From Streptomyces sp. CB01635 (lineage in GTDB: Bacteria; Actinomycetota; Actinomycetes; Streptomycetales; Streptomycetaceae), in the NCBI RefSeq assembly GCF_002803065.1, contig NZ_NNBL01000004.1, forward strand, positions 5,831 to 69,830: 64,000 bases of DNA, read 5' to 3'. Each line of letters opens with the position of its first letter. Within the stretch, counting starts at the first letter, position 1. Made by a program: the position numbers and the translations under genes. The notes beneath the pieces were generated by a model. That model did not search any database, was not told where the DNA came from, and saw only the letters and a program-made list of their open reading frames with translations. Shown here in pieces: positions 51,893-59,922 of the stretch.

Positions 51893-52548
51893 GCCGCAGG
51901 TGCCGTTGCTGGCGACCGAACGACTCCGGCCGAACCGGTGCGGCCTCGCGGCGCCGCCCGCACGACTCATTCATGGCGATGACCAGCGCAGACGTGTGTG
52001 TGACGGTCGCGCGCCGGGCGTGCAGATCGAGCAAACTTCGGCCAGCTGAGGGCCCGCGTCCGCTCCTGTGTACCTACTGTTGAGTACGAGGGCCGCCCGG
52101 CTTCCCCCGTGGTTGGGCGGCCCTCATTCCGTTTGCGGAAGCCCGGTGGTCATTCAGTGGCCGCACGATGGAATTGCAGTGGTCCAGGCCTATGGTGAGG
52201 CGGCACTGCCGCGTCACGGGGGTGGCAGGAGTGGTCGGTGGGGCCCCGTGTCTGACACGGGGCCCTGTGCGGCCGACGTGATGTTCGCTCTTTGGGCTCG
52301 ATGACGGTGGGTGCTGCCCAGCCCCACAATTGCAACCGGCGTCATGGCTGCTGACTCGTGCGACCGGCGTCATGACCGCGTTCGCCTGCGAGTCGACCGT
52401 CGTCCAGGCCCTCGCCGAACGCCTTCCGCATGCCATGCACCTTCGCTTCGGCACCTGTGCCCGTACCCGCTCGGGCGGGGTGGTGCTTGCGGGCCCGTGC
52501 GGGGTCGTACTTTGGGAGAGCGAACTTTGCGGAGAGAGGACGGTAGCG
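51893..52548. other. 656-base stretch without a supported gene
   Basis: Several short frames exist but none resembles a protein family. It contains a hairpin (52088-52125) and a partial direct repeat of CGGCGTCATG-type sequence near 52338-52368. The sequence looks like decayed or regulatory DNA. Confidence 0.45.
52088..52125. terminator. GC-rich hairpin downstream of the TetR gene
   Basis: GAGGGCCGCCC at 52088-52098 pairs with GGGCGGCCCTC at 52115-52125 and is followed by ATTCCG. Confidence 0.65.
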
Positions 52549-52716
52549 GTGACGACGAGTGAGCCTTCGGGCCCGCAGGAGCCGGCGGATGGGCCCGAGC
52601 CGCGGTCCTATGAGCCGGGTCCCTCCGCCGGGAAGCTGATGCTCTTCGTGGCGGTTTTTGTTGCGTTTGCGGTGATTGTTGTGGGCGGGGGCGTGATTCT
52701 TACTTCTGGGGGGTGA
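52549..52716 (+). CDS. Small single-pass membrane protein
   Basis: A 55-residue protein. A Pro/Glu/Gly-rich soluble N-terminus (~32 residues) leads into one hydrophobic helix (KLMLFVAVFVAFAVIVVGG) and a short end. GTG 52549 follows GAGAGAGGA with good spacing. The frame is open further upstream but that part is not protein-like. It is convergent with the cassette 2 lipoprotein gene, ending three bases from its stop. Function unknown. Confidence 0.6.
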   Translation: MTTSEPSGPQEPADGPEPRSYEPGPSAGKLMLFVAVFVAFAVIVVGGGVILTSGG

Positions 52717-52719
52717 CCC

Positions 52720-53256
52720 TCAGGGGTGGGTGCAGCCCACGGTCTTCATGGTGGCGGGCATGTAGGCGCGCATGAACTGCTCGATGTCTCTTCTGAGGTG
52801 TGGCACACCATCTCGGTGGTTGAGTTTGAGGGCCAGCGTGAAGTGACTGTTCGGCTTCGTCCGGCAGCGAGTGGTTGCGATCGCGCCGTCATCGCCGAGT
52901 GCGGCATTGTCCGCCAGTTGCATCTGGACCGGATCCTGCAGGCCTGTGACGTTTTTGTTGGGAGAAGCCGACTTCATCGGGTCCATGGTGTCCGAGTGCC
53001 ACGCAAATTTTAAGCGCAGAGATTCTTCTTTCCCGACTCGAACAATGCACCAGTTGGTCTCTCTCGCGCCCCATCCTGCGGTGTGCCATTCGCTGACTTT
53101 GCCGCTAGCTCTCAGTAGTGGCTCTGTGAGATTCTGGTGAACGCGCGTGCCGCAGATGGATTTCGGGATTTCGGGATGCTGGGAACTGCAAGCGGACAGT
53201 GCAATCCCTGAAAGTGAAGCCAGGGTCAGTAGCCCGATCGGCATTCGGTGGGTCAT
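52720..53256 (-). CDS. Cassette 2: four-cysteine lipoprotein
   Basis: A 178-residue lipoprotein. The signal ends in the lipobox LSAC (lipid Cys23). The mature part has Cys at 35, 70, 131 and 175; the gaps of 35, 61 and 44 match the cassette 1 and 3 proteins. Local similarity supports this: ICGTRVHQ here against LCGIP and VCSRS, and EPLLRASG against PLLPERG in cassette 3. ATG 53256 has GGGAGAAGG upstream. The upstream large-protein frame runs 152 bases into this gene, most likely through a frameshift. The ancestral arrangement was probably a four-base ATGA overlap. Confidence 0.77.
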   Translation of the reverse strand: MTHRMPIGLLTLASLSGIALSACSSQHPEIPKSICGTRVHQNLTEPLLRASGKVSEWHTAGWGARETNWCIVRVGKEESLRLKFAWHSDTMDPMKSASPNKNVTGLQDPVQMQLADNAALGDDGAIATTRCRTKPNSHFTLALKLNHRDGVPHLRRDIEQFMRAYMPATMKTVGCTHP

Positions 53257-55348
53257 TTCGCCTTCTCCCCTGAAGCGCCCCGGCCTCGTTCGAAGCCGCG
53301 GCGTATGCGGCTTCGTCGATAGCCTCCTGCGCCGCGATGGCGGATCCACCGTGAGACCCATGGACCTTGTGCCACTCGCCGGAGAGGGCCATGAGTTGCC
53401 TGTTCCGCTTGGTGTAGTCGGCGACGTTGTCTTCGGCTGTCTTGTCGTCAAGCTTCTTCTGCTCGTCGGCGAGCCATCGTTCGGTCACGAAATCCACTCC
53501 TGATTGAACCTCGTCGCCGGCAACGGGGAGGTAGCCGATAGCTTGATCGACAACCCACTTGTGCTTGAATTCCGCCACTTTGGGATCCCCGGCGGCGTTG
53601 GAGCGGGCCTGCTCGAGAAAGCCCACCGTCCGTCCGGCGTGAGTAAGAGAATCCTCTGGGTGCTTCTGGTTCGGGCCGTGAATGTCCGCGACAATGGCGT
53701 GGTTGATGCCACTGTTGAGAGTCGCATAAGAATCCTGGTCCTTGGAGACCTGCTTCACGACCTCGTAGAGCTGATCCTGCTCCAGCGGCGCCTCGTTCAT
53801 GTCGATTGCGCCGGCCGCCGCATGCACCGTATCCCCGTGATTGACCAGAATCTTCGCCATGGGCTCGCGTAGTGACGGCGGGAACTTATCGCCTTCCTCT
53901 GCCAGGTACTTCAGCGACGACTTGAACACCTTGTTGTTGTCCGCGGAGTGGTCCACGTACTTCGCGTTCGGGTCCGATGGGTCCAGGCCCGTCGCTCCCG
54001 CCTGGAGCGCCGCCGCGAAGCCTGCGCGGGTGTCCGTGTCCAGGGACGGGGTGTAGACCGTCGCCTTCGGCGTCTCGTTCGTGTGCAACGCGATCTTCCA
54101 GTCGCGGTCGTGCATCAGGTACTTCATGCGGTCGTCGTCATTGAGGTAATGCGCGGCCATGGCCGGCTCGTGGCTCATGATGCCGAGTACGCCGTCTACC
54201 GGGTCATTGGCGAACCAGCCGTTCCGCTTTTCGCTGTATTCGCCCTTGAGGTCCCAGATTTCAGGGTTCTTCTTCTCGGCCTTGATCATGTCGTCGCCGA
54301 GGTCCTCGAGGAAGTCACGCCCGTAGCCGTCGCCGTGCTGCATGAGCGTGACTAGCGACTGGTATCCGTGGACCTTGTCCAGCCTGGCTGCCTGGAAGTC
54401 GGTCTCGTAGCGGGCGACGCCCGCCTCCCGCATTTCCGCTCGCCAGTTCTTGTACCACTTGGAGTGAGGGTTCTTGGTGGCCGTCGCGAGGGAGTTGGCG
54501 AGGCCGGTTTCCAGGGAGTTGTAATCGGCGGCGTGCCTCGGGTCGGTCACGTGGGCGAGGTCGCCGAGATTGTTGGTCAGGCGGATCGTGCCGCTCGGGC
54601 CCAGGCTGTCCAGGACGGTGCGGCTGAATTCCGGATCGCGGCTGTTGTCGCGGAACGAGCGTTGGAGTTCGGCGAGTTGGTGCGGCGTGAGTCGTTCGCC
54701 GTTGGCGAGTTTGCGGGCGGATTCCTTTGCCACGTCCGCCTCGTATTGTTCGATGTCGCCCTTGGCGCGGGCGTTGAAGCCGTTTCCCGTACCGTCGGTG
54801 AGGTGGGAATCGAAGACAGCGGCGCCCAGCGCGATCTCGACGCCCGTGTCCGCGTCTCCGACCGCACGCACCGCCTTGTCGATGCGTCCCTGCCAGGACG
54901 CGACCGCCCTGTGAACCTCGGCCCTGCTTCCGGGGTCGTGCATCGCAGAGCCCGACTCGCTCGCCGCCGCGCGCTCCTCGTCGTACGCCACCACGCCGCG
55001 ATCGGAGACCCTTATCCCGGCTTTGACGGCTGCCTCACGCTCGGACTTGAGTTGGCCGCGCAGGTTGGTGAACTGCGCGTGAGCGTCCCGGAGGAGTGAG
55101 GCGATCGCCTTGGCCTCTGTCTGGGCGTTCTGGAATTCATGGAGCGTTACGTCGAAGCGCTTGCCGGCCGCGTCGGCACTCAGGCCGGTCCAGGTCGAGG
55201 GGGACGGCGGGCCGGGCGTGATGCCGTGCACGTCCCGCTTGTAGTCCGTCTCCCGCTTTCCGAATTCCTTCGCCATGCCGTCCCAGCGGTCGGCCGCCGT
55301 GGTCAGCGTGGCGAGGTCGGTGGTCATGATCTCGTGGTACGTGGGCAT
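53105..55348 (-). CDS. Cassette 2: 747-residue WxG-hairpin protein with a shifted C-terminus
   Basis: The N-terminal hairpin (residues 1-110) carries WTG at 53-55. The body is diverged from the cassette 1 and 3 proteins but keeps corresponding blocks: YQSLVTLMQHGDGYGRDFLE, NDPVDGVLGIMSHEP, VSKDQDSYATLNSGINHAI and the GYLPVAGDEVQSGVDFVTERW near the end. The last ~50 residues (from GALQGRRR) are Arg/Pro-rich and antisense-like to nothing known; they overlap the lipoprotein gene. Shifting frame at the C-run 53278-53281 gives ...GASGEKAK and a stop at 53253. ATG 55348 has GAGGACC upstream. Confidence 0.75.
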   Translation of the reverse strand: MPTYHEIMTTDLATLTTAADRWDGMAKEFGKRETDYKRDVHGITPGPPSPSTWTGLSADAAGKRFDVTLHEFQNAQTEAKAIASLLRDAHAQFTNLRGQLKSEREAAVKAGIRVSDRGVVAYDEERAAASESGSAMHDPGSRAEVHRAVASWQGRIDKAVRAVGDADTGVEIALGAAVFDSHLTDGTGNGFNARAKGDIEQYEADVAKESARKLANGERLTPHQLAELQRSFRDNSRDPEFSRTVLDSLGPSGTIRLTNNLGDLAHVTDPRHAADYNSLETGLANSLATATKNPHSKWYKNWRAEMREAGVARYETDFQAARLDKVHGYQSLVTLMQHGDGYGRDFLEDLGDDMIKAEKKNPEIWDLKGEYSEKRNGWFANDPVDGVLGIMSHEPAMAAHYLNDDDRMKYLMHDRDWKIALHTNETPKATVYTPSLDTDTRAGFAAALQAGATGLDPSDPNAKYVDHSADNNKVFKSSLKYLAEEGDKFPPSLREPMAKILVNHGDTVHAAAGAIDMNEAPLEQDQLYEVVKQVSKDQDSYATLNSGINHAIVADIHGPNQKHPEDSLTHAGRTVGFLEQARSNAAGDPKVAEFKHKWVVDQAIGYLPVAGDEVQSGVDFVTERWLADEQKKLDDKTAEDNVADYTKRNRQLMALSGEWHKVHGSHGGSAIAAQEAIDEAAYAAASNEAGALQGRRRNDPPNADRATDPGFTFRDCTVRLQFPASRNPEIHLRHARSPESHRATTES

Positions 55349-55391
55349 GGGTCGGTCCTCGTGTGTCGGTCGGGGTCTGGCCGTACGGCGG

Positions 55392-55748
55392 TCAGTAGCG
55401 GTCGAGCGATGACGTCGTCCGGACCTGCGCTCCTACGCCGAAGTCCGTGCCCTGGAGGAGTGCGGTGGTGGCGCGCAATGAGACCTTCTCCGAACTCAGC
55501 CTGTTCATAAGGGACTTCACCTGTTCTCCCCAGGCTTTGTGTGCCTTCTTCAATGACGACGACGTGACCCAGCCGTGCCCGTCCTTCGCGTCGAACGCCC
55601 TGACAGCGGCACCCGTGTCCTCGTCCGCCCACTCGCCCGAGTGGCGCGTGTCGGGCTCGATGTGGTTCTCGATCGCCCGTGCCGCGGCGCGCTTCCGTGC
55701 CGGCGACGAAGCGAGGTTCTGCTGCCCCTGGGCAGGTCCGATGACCAT
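55392..55748 (-). CDS. Cassette 2: small helical partner protein
   Basis: About 118 residues, no signal peptide, predicted mostly helical: KKAHKAWGEQVKSLMNRLSS, then EKVSLRATTALLQGTDFGVG. It occupies the partner position, 43 bases before the large protein. It is not obviously homologous to the MAWxEWEQLK partners of cassettes 1 and 3, though an AWxxQ segment is shared in place. It looks like a WXG100-sized protein. ATG 55784 is a possible longer start; GGGGAGG precedes ATG 55748 by ~11 bases. Confidence 0.68.
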   Translation of the reverse strand: MVIGPAQGQQNLASSPARKRAAARAIENHIEPDTRHSGEWADEDTGAAVRAFDAKDGHGWVTSSSLKKAHKAWGEQVKSLMNRLSSEKVSLRATTALLQGTDFGVGAQVRTTSSLDRY

Positions 55749-56229
55749 GATGTCGATGTCCTCCCCGTGTGTCCCTGCTTGCATCCCGCGTATCGCCCAA
55801 CTGCCTTGCAGCGAGGCGGGATTTGGGAAACGACGGACCGGACGCGCGGGTCACCCCACGTCCGGGTGATCAGGACCGCAGGCCAGTAGTGGGCGGGGTG
55901 GAGGGCCGTCCGTGTCGGGTGACGCAGTCCGTGCGGCTTGACGGGGGTGGCGACGCGACGGTGGGCGCGGTCAGCTAGCGGGGAGACGGCCTGCCAGTCG
56001 GGCGGCGGACGGAGATGCGCACTTGCAACGCCGGCAACAGAATTCGACCTCCGGAAAGCGTGTATTTAGTAGGGCATTTCGCGGCTCGAGGTGCCCGCAA
56101 TCCGGCTCGCGCGTGTGAGCAAGTTGCGCCCATCTCCATTCTGTTCACTTCGGCCCCATACGAGTTGCTAACGTGCATGAAGCGAAGGCGTTCCTTGGAT
56201 CGACCAACGTACGGGGAAGGGCTCAACCC
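55749..56229. other. Divergent regulatory region between cassettes 2 and 3
   Basis: About 480 bases with no supported gene lie between the oppositely oriented partner genes. TAACGT at 56169-56174, preceded by GTTGC, is a likely -10 for cassette 3 and leaves a ~55-base leader. GC content drops visibly around 56030-56180. The other half must contain the cassette 2 promoter, but no clear element was found. Confidence 0.5.
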
Positions 56230-56685
56230 ATGGCATGGGACGAGTGGGAACAACTCAAGGCTCAATCTGCGGACCGGCAGTCCGCGAAGATGCAGCTCAA
56301 TCAGCTTCCCGCCGAAGGCGGTGGTGGCGGATCGTCCGACGCTGATCTTGTCGTCCATGACGATCAGTTGGGCAAGCTGGGAAACATGGCGTACGACCTG
56401 CGCGAGAAGTTTCGTGTGGACAGTGACTTCGCGCGACCGAGCACATTCACGGCGTCGGTCGACCTCTTCAACGACGGGCTCGACATGGGTTCGGCTCTGC
56501 TTGAGCTCCACGACGCGTGGAACACGCAGACGCAGACATTGAAGGAGGCGTGCGCCCATATCTCGAATCACCTGGACTTCACGCGCGCCCAGCACTCGAA
56601 GGACGAGGTCCACATCCAGACCGGAATGAAGGATGCGGCCGGTCACCTGATGACGGTGTCGAGGATCAACGACTACATAAAGTGA
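56230..56685 (+). CDS. Cassette 3: small helical partner protein
   Basis: A 151-residue protein beginning MAWDEWEQLK, homologous to the cassette 1 partner (shared MAWxEWEQLK start, LGNMAYDLREKF against IGKEAHSLFEHL, and the ACAHISNHLDFTRAQHSKDE helix). All helical with a Gly-rich loop (EGGGGGSSDADL). No signal peptide. ATG 56230 has GGGGAAGGG upstream. The large WxG protein follows 46 bases later. Confidence 0.8.
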   Translation: MAWDEWEQLKAQSADRQSAKMQLNQLPAEGGGGGSSDADLVVHDDQLGKLGNMAYDLREKFRVDSDFARPSTFTASVDLFNDGLDMGSALLELHDAWNTQTQTLKEACAHISNHLDFTRAQHSKDEVHIQTGMKDAAGHLMTVSRINDYIK

Positions 56686-56731
56686 CCGACGCTGCGCGGC
56701 ATTTCGCGGCGAGAGTCCACGGGGGCATGGC

Positions 56732-58891
56732 ATGGCGGAGAAGACGATGACCGCGCAGGAACTCAGCAACCTGCGCCTCGGCACGCTGGACACCGCGGTT
56801 TCGGACTGGGAGACCATGTCCAAACGACTGGACACTCTCTCCACCGGTGGTCACGGCGAAGTGAGCGCCAAGGACCTGGAGGCGAAGGCGAACGAAGCGG
56901 ACTGGAAGGGTGTCAACGCGACGGTGTCGCGGGAGTTCGTCACCAAAACGGCCGTCGAGTTCCAGGACGTGGCAGGGGAAGCGGCAAGCGTCCTCGGGAT
57001 TCTGAAGGACGCCGGCGCCGCCTTCAAACAGCACAAGACGGATCTGCGGACGGCGGAGAGCGACCTCACCAAGCGGAACCTCCACGTCGACGCCAAGGGT
57101 GGCGTCGTTCGGCAGGAGGCGTCAGGAGCGGCCGGTGTCGGCGGCATCCACGCCACCGACGAGGAGATCGAGGTCGCGCAGCACCGGATCACTCGCATCT
57201 TGTGGGAGGCATCCGAGACCGATCGGATCGCGGCGCGCGCACTGCGCAAACTTGCCAAGAGTAAGTACGACTTCACAGGCGACGGCCCTCAGGGCCTCAA
57301 GGAAGCCGACGCCCGGCAGGGCAAAGAGGACGCCGAGTACTGGGCGAAGCGCATCAAGGAGGGGGACGTCAAGGACTGGAGCGACGCGGATCTGCGGCGC
57401 TACAACGAAACCCTCAAGAATCAGCGCGACAATCCCGGGTTCACCGAGACGTTCGCGACCACGCTCGGTGCGGATGGCACGTTGCAGTTCTGGCGCGACC
57501 TGGCCGCGCCGCCCGGTGGCGCCGTCGACGGCGACCGGGCGAAGATCCTCGCCGAAGTGCAGGACAACCTCAGCATGTCGCTCGCCAACGCCACCCATAG
57601 TGACAGTCCCGCCATGGAAACCTGGAAGCGGGAGGTCGTCGCTGCCGGTGACAAGCCCTTCCCGATCCAGGGCCTGCCCATGGGGCCGAACGGCTTCCAG
57701 GTCATGAGCAGCCTGATGGGCAAGGGGAAGTTCGACGGCGACTTCATGCACGACTACGGCAACGCGATGCTCAAGTACGAGCGCGAATATCCAGGTGACC
57801 CCAAGGTGGCGTGGCGCGACTCGACGAACCTCAACTACCCGCCGACCGATGAGCCGAACGACCCCGTCGCCGGCTTCATGGAGGGCCTCGGCCACAACCC
57901 CGAGGCATCCCTGAAGTTCTTCGACGACTCGACGACGGTTGACGGGAAGAAGCTCGACAACTGGGACTATCTGGTGGCCAAGGGCGATGATGCGCGCGAG
58001 TGGCCACTGGGCGACGACGGCAACCCGATCGGGCACGATGCGCTCGGGCATGCGCTGGAGTCGGCGACGATCGGGGTGCCGTACGGATCTGATGCGACGC
58101 CGCCCAAGCACTCGGCGGAGAGCGCGGAACTGGTCAACAGGATCGTTCAGGAATTCGGGACCAACCCCGAACAGCTCGATGATTCGCCCATGAGTGACAG
58201 CTTCGGCAATATCACAGCGGAGTACATGCGCGACGTTCAGGATGGATTGAATGGCGAAGGTGGAATTGCGACGTATGGGAGCAACGCGAATCTCGAGGCC
58301 CTTGCCGATGACGGCACCCTGAAGCGCTTCTTGGGGGAGGTAGGCAAGGACCCGGATGCGTACGGCGCGATCATCAATTCCCAGCAGGCGGTCAGTACGG
58401 AACTCATCAATGGTGCCTTCCATGACCGGGACAAGTTGGGGGACCAGCTGATGTTCGAGGTGAACAACCGGGTGTCTCCAGGTGCAGAGATCGCTGGGAT
58501 CATGGCCGACTCTCGAACACAAGCGGTGTACGACCAAAAGATCGCCGAAGACGCCGAGTTCAACAAGGGCGTGGTGACTGCGGACAAGTGGGCTGGGCGC
58601 GCCATCGACACCGGGCTCGCGCGCTTCCCTGTTGCCGGGGATGCCGCAGGGTGGGTGATCGGGGATATCCGCGAGTCGGTTGTTGAGCACTACACCCGCG
58701 ACTCGAGCGGGGAGGCTCAGGTGGAACGGGACAAATTCCTGGCGACTCAGCGTTCCGGCTCGGCATCCGCCGTCTATGACGCGACATATACGGCGGCCAC
58801 GGAGGCAGGTGTCAGCGATATCCAGGCAAAGAGCATGGCCACCACTGCGTCCGAGAAGGTGAAGGACAGCTACGGTCAGGGCCAGCAGTAG
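56732..58891 (+). CDS. Cassette 3: 719-residue WxG-hairpin protein (DUF6571-like)
   Basis: Closest relative of the cassette 1 large protein. The N-terminal hairpin has WKG at 58-60 (EADWKGVNATVSREFVTKTA against KASWAGINAQMTKEFVGKTA). Shared blocks include ETFATTLGADGTLQFW, GPNGFQVMSSLMGKGKF, MHDYGNAMLKYERE, DPVAGFMEGLGHNPE and MSDSFGNITAEYMRDVQ. The EF-hand loop of cassette 1 is absent here (TTVDGKKLDN at that place). Near the C-terminus GLARFPVAGDAAGWVIGDI is shared in pattern with the other two. No signal peptide, so export would need a type VII-like route. The TM-anchored protein follows 17 bases later. Confidence 0.8.
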   Translation: MAEKTMTAQELSNLRLGTLDTAVSDWETMSKRLDTLSTGGHGEVSAKDLEAKANEADWKGVNATVSREFVTKTAVEFQDVAGEAASVLGILKDAGAAFKQHKTDLRTAESDLTKRNLHVDAKGGVVRQEASGAAGVGGIHATDEEIEVAQHRITRILWEASETDRIAARALRKLAKSKYDFTGDGPQGLKEADARQGKEDAEYWAKRIKEGDVKDWSDADLRRYNETLKNQRDNPGFTETFATTLGADGTLQFWRDLAAPPGGAVDGDRAKILAEVQDNLSMSLANATHSDSPAMETWKREVVAAGDKPFPIQGLPMGPNGFQVMSSLMGKGKFDGDFMHDYGNAMLKYEREYPGDPKVAWRDSTNLNYPPTDEPNDPVAGFMEGLGHNPEASLKFFDDSTTVDGKKLDNWDYLVAKGDDAREWPLGDDGNPIGHDALGHALESATIGVPYGSDATPPKHSAESAELVNRIVQEFGTNPEQLDDSPMSDSFGNITAEYMRDVQDGLNGEGGIATYGSNANLEALADDGTLKRFLGEVGKDPDAYGAIINSQQAVSTELINGAFHDRDKLGDQLMFEVNNRVSPGAEIAGIMADSRTQAVYDQKIAEDAEFNKGVVTADKWAGRAIDTGLARFPVAGDAAGWVIGDIRESVVEHYTRDSSGEAQVERDKFLATQRSGSASAVYDATYTAATEAGVSDIQAKSMATTASEKVKDSYGQGQQ

Positions 58892-58908
58892 GCGGCAGGG
58901 AAGGTCTC

Positions 58909-59550
58909 ATGCAAGACATGACTTCAGATCCGGAACGTGCCAGCTGGCGCAAGGGAGTTGTCGTTACTGTTGCGTTGATCGTGGCACTGCTGGCTGGGTT
59001 CGGCGTCTGGAAGTTCTGGCTGTCCGACGACCCGCTCGTTGCGGTGCCCGACCGCGTGTGTTCGCGGTCCCTGCCTGGTGATTCGCTCCGGCCACTGCTG
59101 CCGGAGCGAGGGGAAGCCTTCGAGGAGTACGCGTCCGACTTCTCGCCGCGCGGATCGCTGTCAGCGCCGGGTAAATGTGTTCTCTCGGGTGGCGGAAAGT
59201 CGGTTCACATTGGCTACTACGTGGTCTTTTGGCCCGACGGTTACAGGAAAGAAGATGTCGACCGGGACGCCAAGAAGCCGGGGAATCTTCCCGTCACCCT
59301 TGGGAAGGCCAAGGGGTATGTGGAGGGTCGTGCCGTCAAGCTCTTTGTGAACTGCCCTCGCGTCAACGGGCACGACGGCCTGCTTCAGGTAACTGCCAGT
59401 TTGGGCGGCGAGAGCGGGAAGCTGAAGGATCGGCCCACCATGGGGAGAGTCGCGGCACTGGCAGCGGACAGCGCGCGAGCCCTGGGGCAGCGGGTGGAAG
59501 GCTGTGACAGCGCGACTCGCCTCCCCGATGGGGTGCCGAGCATCGGCTGA
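58909..59550 (+). CDS. Cassette 3: membrane-anchored four-cysteine protein
   Basis: A 213-residue protein with a cytoplasmic N-terminus of ~15 residues, one membrane helix (VVVTVALIVALLAGFGVW) and an extracellular domain. The domain has only four Cys, at 51, 90, 149 and 199; the gaps of 39, 59 and 50 parallel the two cassette lipoproteins. Here the lipid anchor is replaced by a transmembrane anchor. SLRPLLPERGE and the helix RVAALAADSARALGQ before the last Cys match positions in the others. ATG 58909 lies 17 bases after the large protein, so the genes are co-transcribed. A perfect inverted repeat ends the unit. Confidence 0.77.
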   Translation: MQDMTSDPERASWRKGVVVTVALIVALLAGFGVWKFWLSDDPLVAVPDRVCSRSLPGDSLRPLLPERGEAFEEYASDFSPRGSLSAPGKCVLSGGGKSVHIGYYVVFWPDGYRKEDVDRDAKKPGNLPVTLGKAKGYVEGRAVKLFVNCPRVNGHDGLLQVTASLGGESGKLKDRPTMGRVAALAADSARALGQRVEGCDSATRLPDGVPSIG

Positions 59551-59591
59551 CGCGGAGTAGCGGGCGGGCCGTTGCCCGGCGTCGCCGGAAC

Positions 59592-59632
59592 GCCTTAGGG
59601 GTGGCCCACCAATAGTGGGCCACCCCTAAGGC
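59592..59632. terminator. Perfect 18-bp inverted repeat between cassette 3 and tRNA-Cys
   Basis: GCCTTAGGGGTGGCCCAC and its exact complement flank a 5-base AATA-type loop. It can terminate both the plus-strand cassette and the minus-strand tRNA gene. Confidence 0.88.
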
Positions 59633-59658
59633 TGCAGCTCGGCGTCGTTGAGCTGTCG

Positions 59659-59730
59659 AGGCCGTGACCGGAATCGAACCGGTGTGCTTCGCTTTGCAGG
59701 CGAATCCCTAAACCACTCGGGCACACGGCC
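59659..59730 (-). tRNA. tRNA-Cys (GCA)
   Basis: On the minus strand the acceptor stem is GGCCGTG with CACGGCC, the anticodon loop CTGCAAA carries GCA, and the T-arm reads CCGGTTCGATTCCGG. The discriminator at 59659 is U, as expected for tRNA-Cys. CCA is not encoded. Its 3' end faces the accessory region, the usual orientation for tRNA-associated islands, but no att duplication or integrase was seen. Confidence 0.95.
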
Positions 59731-59922
59731 GAACTGAGTTCGGAACAAGCTCCGTTGAACTCGATGTCTTGACCGTATGGCCCCTGGGCCGCCGCGCCAA
59801 GAGGGGCGCGTGGGTCGCAATGCGACTGCCATACGCCGTTCATGGTCGTACGACCAAGGGACCAGGCGAAGGGCGACTCCCGACAGGGGTCAGTGGCCCT
59901 TGCGCCCCTTACTCTGGGCCGT

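Noticed and set aside
51893..52454. Short open frames on both strands after the TetR gene
   Set aside because: Composition and codon pattern are not protein-like, there are no ribosome sites and no recognisable motif.
40784..59658. Integrated mobile element with integrase
   Set aside because: No integrase, transposase, relaxase or repeat of the tRNA-Cys 3' end was found in the window.
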